Of a DNA stretch of 7,435 nt, positions 6,756-7,435 are shown piece after piece (the first letter of the stretch is position 1; each line of letters begins with the position of its first letter). Below the pieces are notes generated by a model. That model had not been told where the DNA came from. It was given only the letters and a program-made list of their open reading frames with translations, and did not search any database. Position numbers and translations under genes: made by a program. Source of the DNA: Thermoplasmatota archaeon (lineage in GTDB: Bacteria; Pseudomonadota; Gammaproteobacteria; Burkholderiales; Thiobacillaceae); assembly GCA_023475455.1 (NCBI GenBank), contig JAMCVR010000219.1:1-7435 (forward strand), read 5' to 3'.

Positions 6756-6759
6756 GAGG
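6756..6759 (+). promoter_or_regulatory. Ribosome binding site of the KAP NTPase gene
   Basis: GAGG lies seven bases before GTG 6767. An in-frame TGA at 6755-6757 rules out any longer start, so this site fixes GTG 6767 as the start codon. Confidence 0.7.
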
Positions 6760-6766
6760 CCATCAA

Positions 6767-7435
6767 GTGAACGACAACATCGCTTCGCTGTCAGCAGACC
6801 GACCGTCCACCGACCCGGCGAAGGACCTCTTCGGTCACGCCCCTTTTTCGAAAACGCTCGCGAACGCGATTCGTGGTTATCGAGGCAGCGACGGCATCGT
6901 CCTGGCCCTGTATGGCCCTTGGGGCTCGGGCAAGTCCACTGCCCTAGCCTACGTCGAGCATGAACTGGAACAAGGCCCTGAGAGCGACCGTCCTGTGGTT
7001 GTGCCATTCAACCCTTGGTGGTTTTCAGGACAAGAGCACCTAGCCAGGGCTTTCCTCGGCCAACTTCAGGTTGTGCTGCCAGAGAAGTACGCCGGCTTTA
7101 AGGCGCTGGGCAACAAACTATCCGAATTCTCCAGAGCACTGGGGGGCGCTGCTGATGTGGCGGGCGCAGCATTCGGCATTCCTCTGGGCGGCAAAGCCAT
7201 CGCGGCAGGTGCCAAGCTTCTGGCGACCAAGCCCAAGGATGTGCCGGCGTTAAAGAAAACACTTTCGCAACTGCTGATTGAACAGAAGAAGCGCATTCTG
7301 GTCGTCATCGACGACATTGACCGCCTGGCTCCCGATGAGGTGCGACAACTGTTCACCGTCATCAAGGCACTGGCGGACTTCCCCTACATTACCTACCTGC
7401 TGGCCTTCGACCGTGATGTGGCAGCCAGCGCCATC
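6767..7435 (+). CDS. KAP-family P-loop NTPase, 5' part
   Basis: The frame starts at GTG 6767 and is still open at the window edge after 223 codons, so the C-terminus is unseen. Residues 50-58 are a Walker A motif (GPWGSGKST). FNPWWFSG (81-88) corresponds to the aromatic FNaW motif that follows the P-loop in KAP NTPases. A weakly hydrophobic Gly/Ala-rich segment (about 126-150) falls where many members carry their membrane insertion. Walker B is ILVVIDDIDRL (Asp182, Asp183, Asp185), followed by YLLAFDRDV, a likely sensor region. KAP proteins are membrane-associated STAND-like NTPases, including animal Kidins220 and bacterial PifA, the F-plasmid phage T7 exclusion protein. The bacterial members are patchily distributed and often in mobile or defence loci. 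The target here is unknown. GC content appears lower than in the sec genes, which fits an accessory origin. Confidence 0.88.
   Translation, partial: MNDNIASLSADRPSTDPAKDLFGHAPFSKTLANAIRGYRGSDGIVLALYGPWGSGKSTALAYVEHELEQGPESDRPVVVPFNPWWFSGQEHLARAFLGQLQVVLPEKYAGFKALGNKLSEFSRALGGAADVAGAAFGIPLGGKAIAAGAKLLATKPKDVPALKKTLSQLLIEQKKRILVVIDDIDRLAPDEVRQLFTVIKALADFPYITYLLAFDRDVAASAI

Overview
The window looks like a piece of a high-GC betaproteobacterial chromosome (inference). The basis is the conserved order tgt-yajC-secD-secF, the Neisseria/Nitrosomonadales-like flavour of SecF, and short palindromic intergenic repeats of kinds common in that class. No rRNA, tRNA or CRISPR array is visible.

Layout. 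Positions 1-957 hold the 3' part of tgt (queuosine tRNA modification). yajC (1004-1321), secD (from 1449) and secF (4034-4966) follow; together they form the accessory SecDF-YajC complex, which uses the proton-motive force to help the Sec translocon export proteins. A 120-bp intergenic element built from facing arrays of a 7-bp unit separates yajC from secD. After secF come a hairpin over the stop codon, a second type of palindromic repeat, and a DedA-family membrane protein gene (5089-5685). The right edge (from 6767) is the start of a KAP-type P-loop NTPase, the only clearly accessory-type gene here; it runs off the window.

The most striking structure is two perfect head-to-tail duplications. 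One of 761 bp lies inside secD (2386-3910). Because 761 is not a multiple of 3, it puts a stop at 3150 and splits secD into a 567-residue truncated protein lacking its last membrane helix and a 288-codon 3' fragment. Removing one unit restores a normal 604-residue SecD exactly. The other, of 834 bp, carries the whole dedA gene (5013-6680), giving two identical dedA copies. Neither has an insertion sequence at its ends, and the junctions share only 3 bp and 1 bp of homology. The pattern fits either very recent tandem duplication or contigs with overlapping ends joined without merging; I judge the second more likely. Reads spanning 3149/3150 and 5846/5847 would settle it.

No complete undescribed system is visible. 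The best candidates for something new are the yajC-secD heptamer element and whatever locus the KAP NTPase opens.
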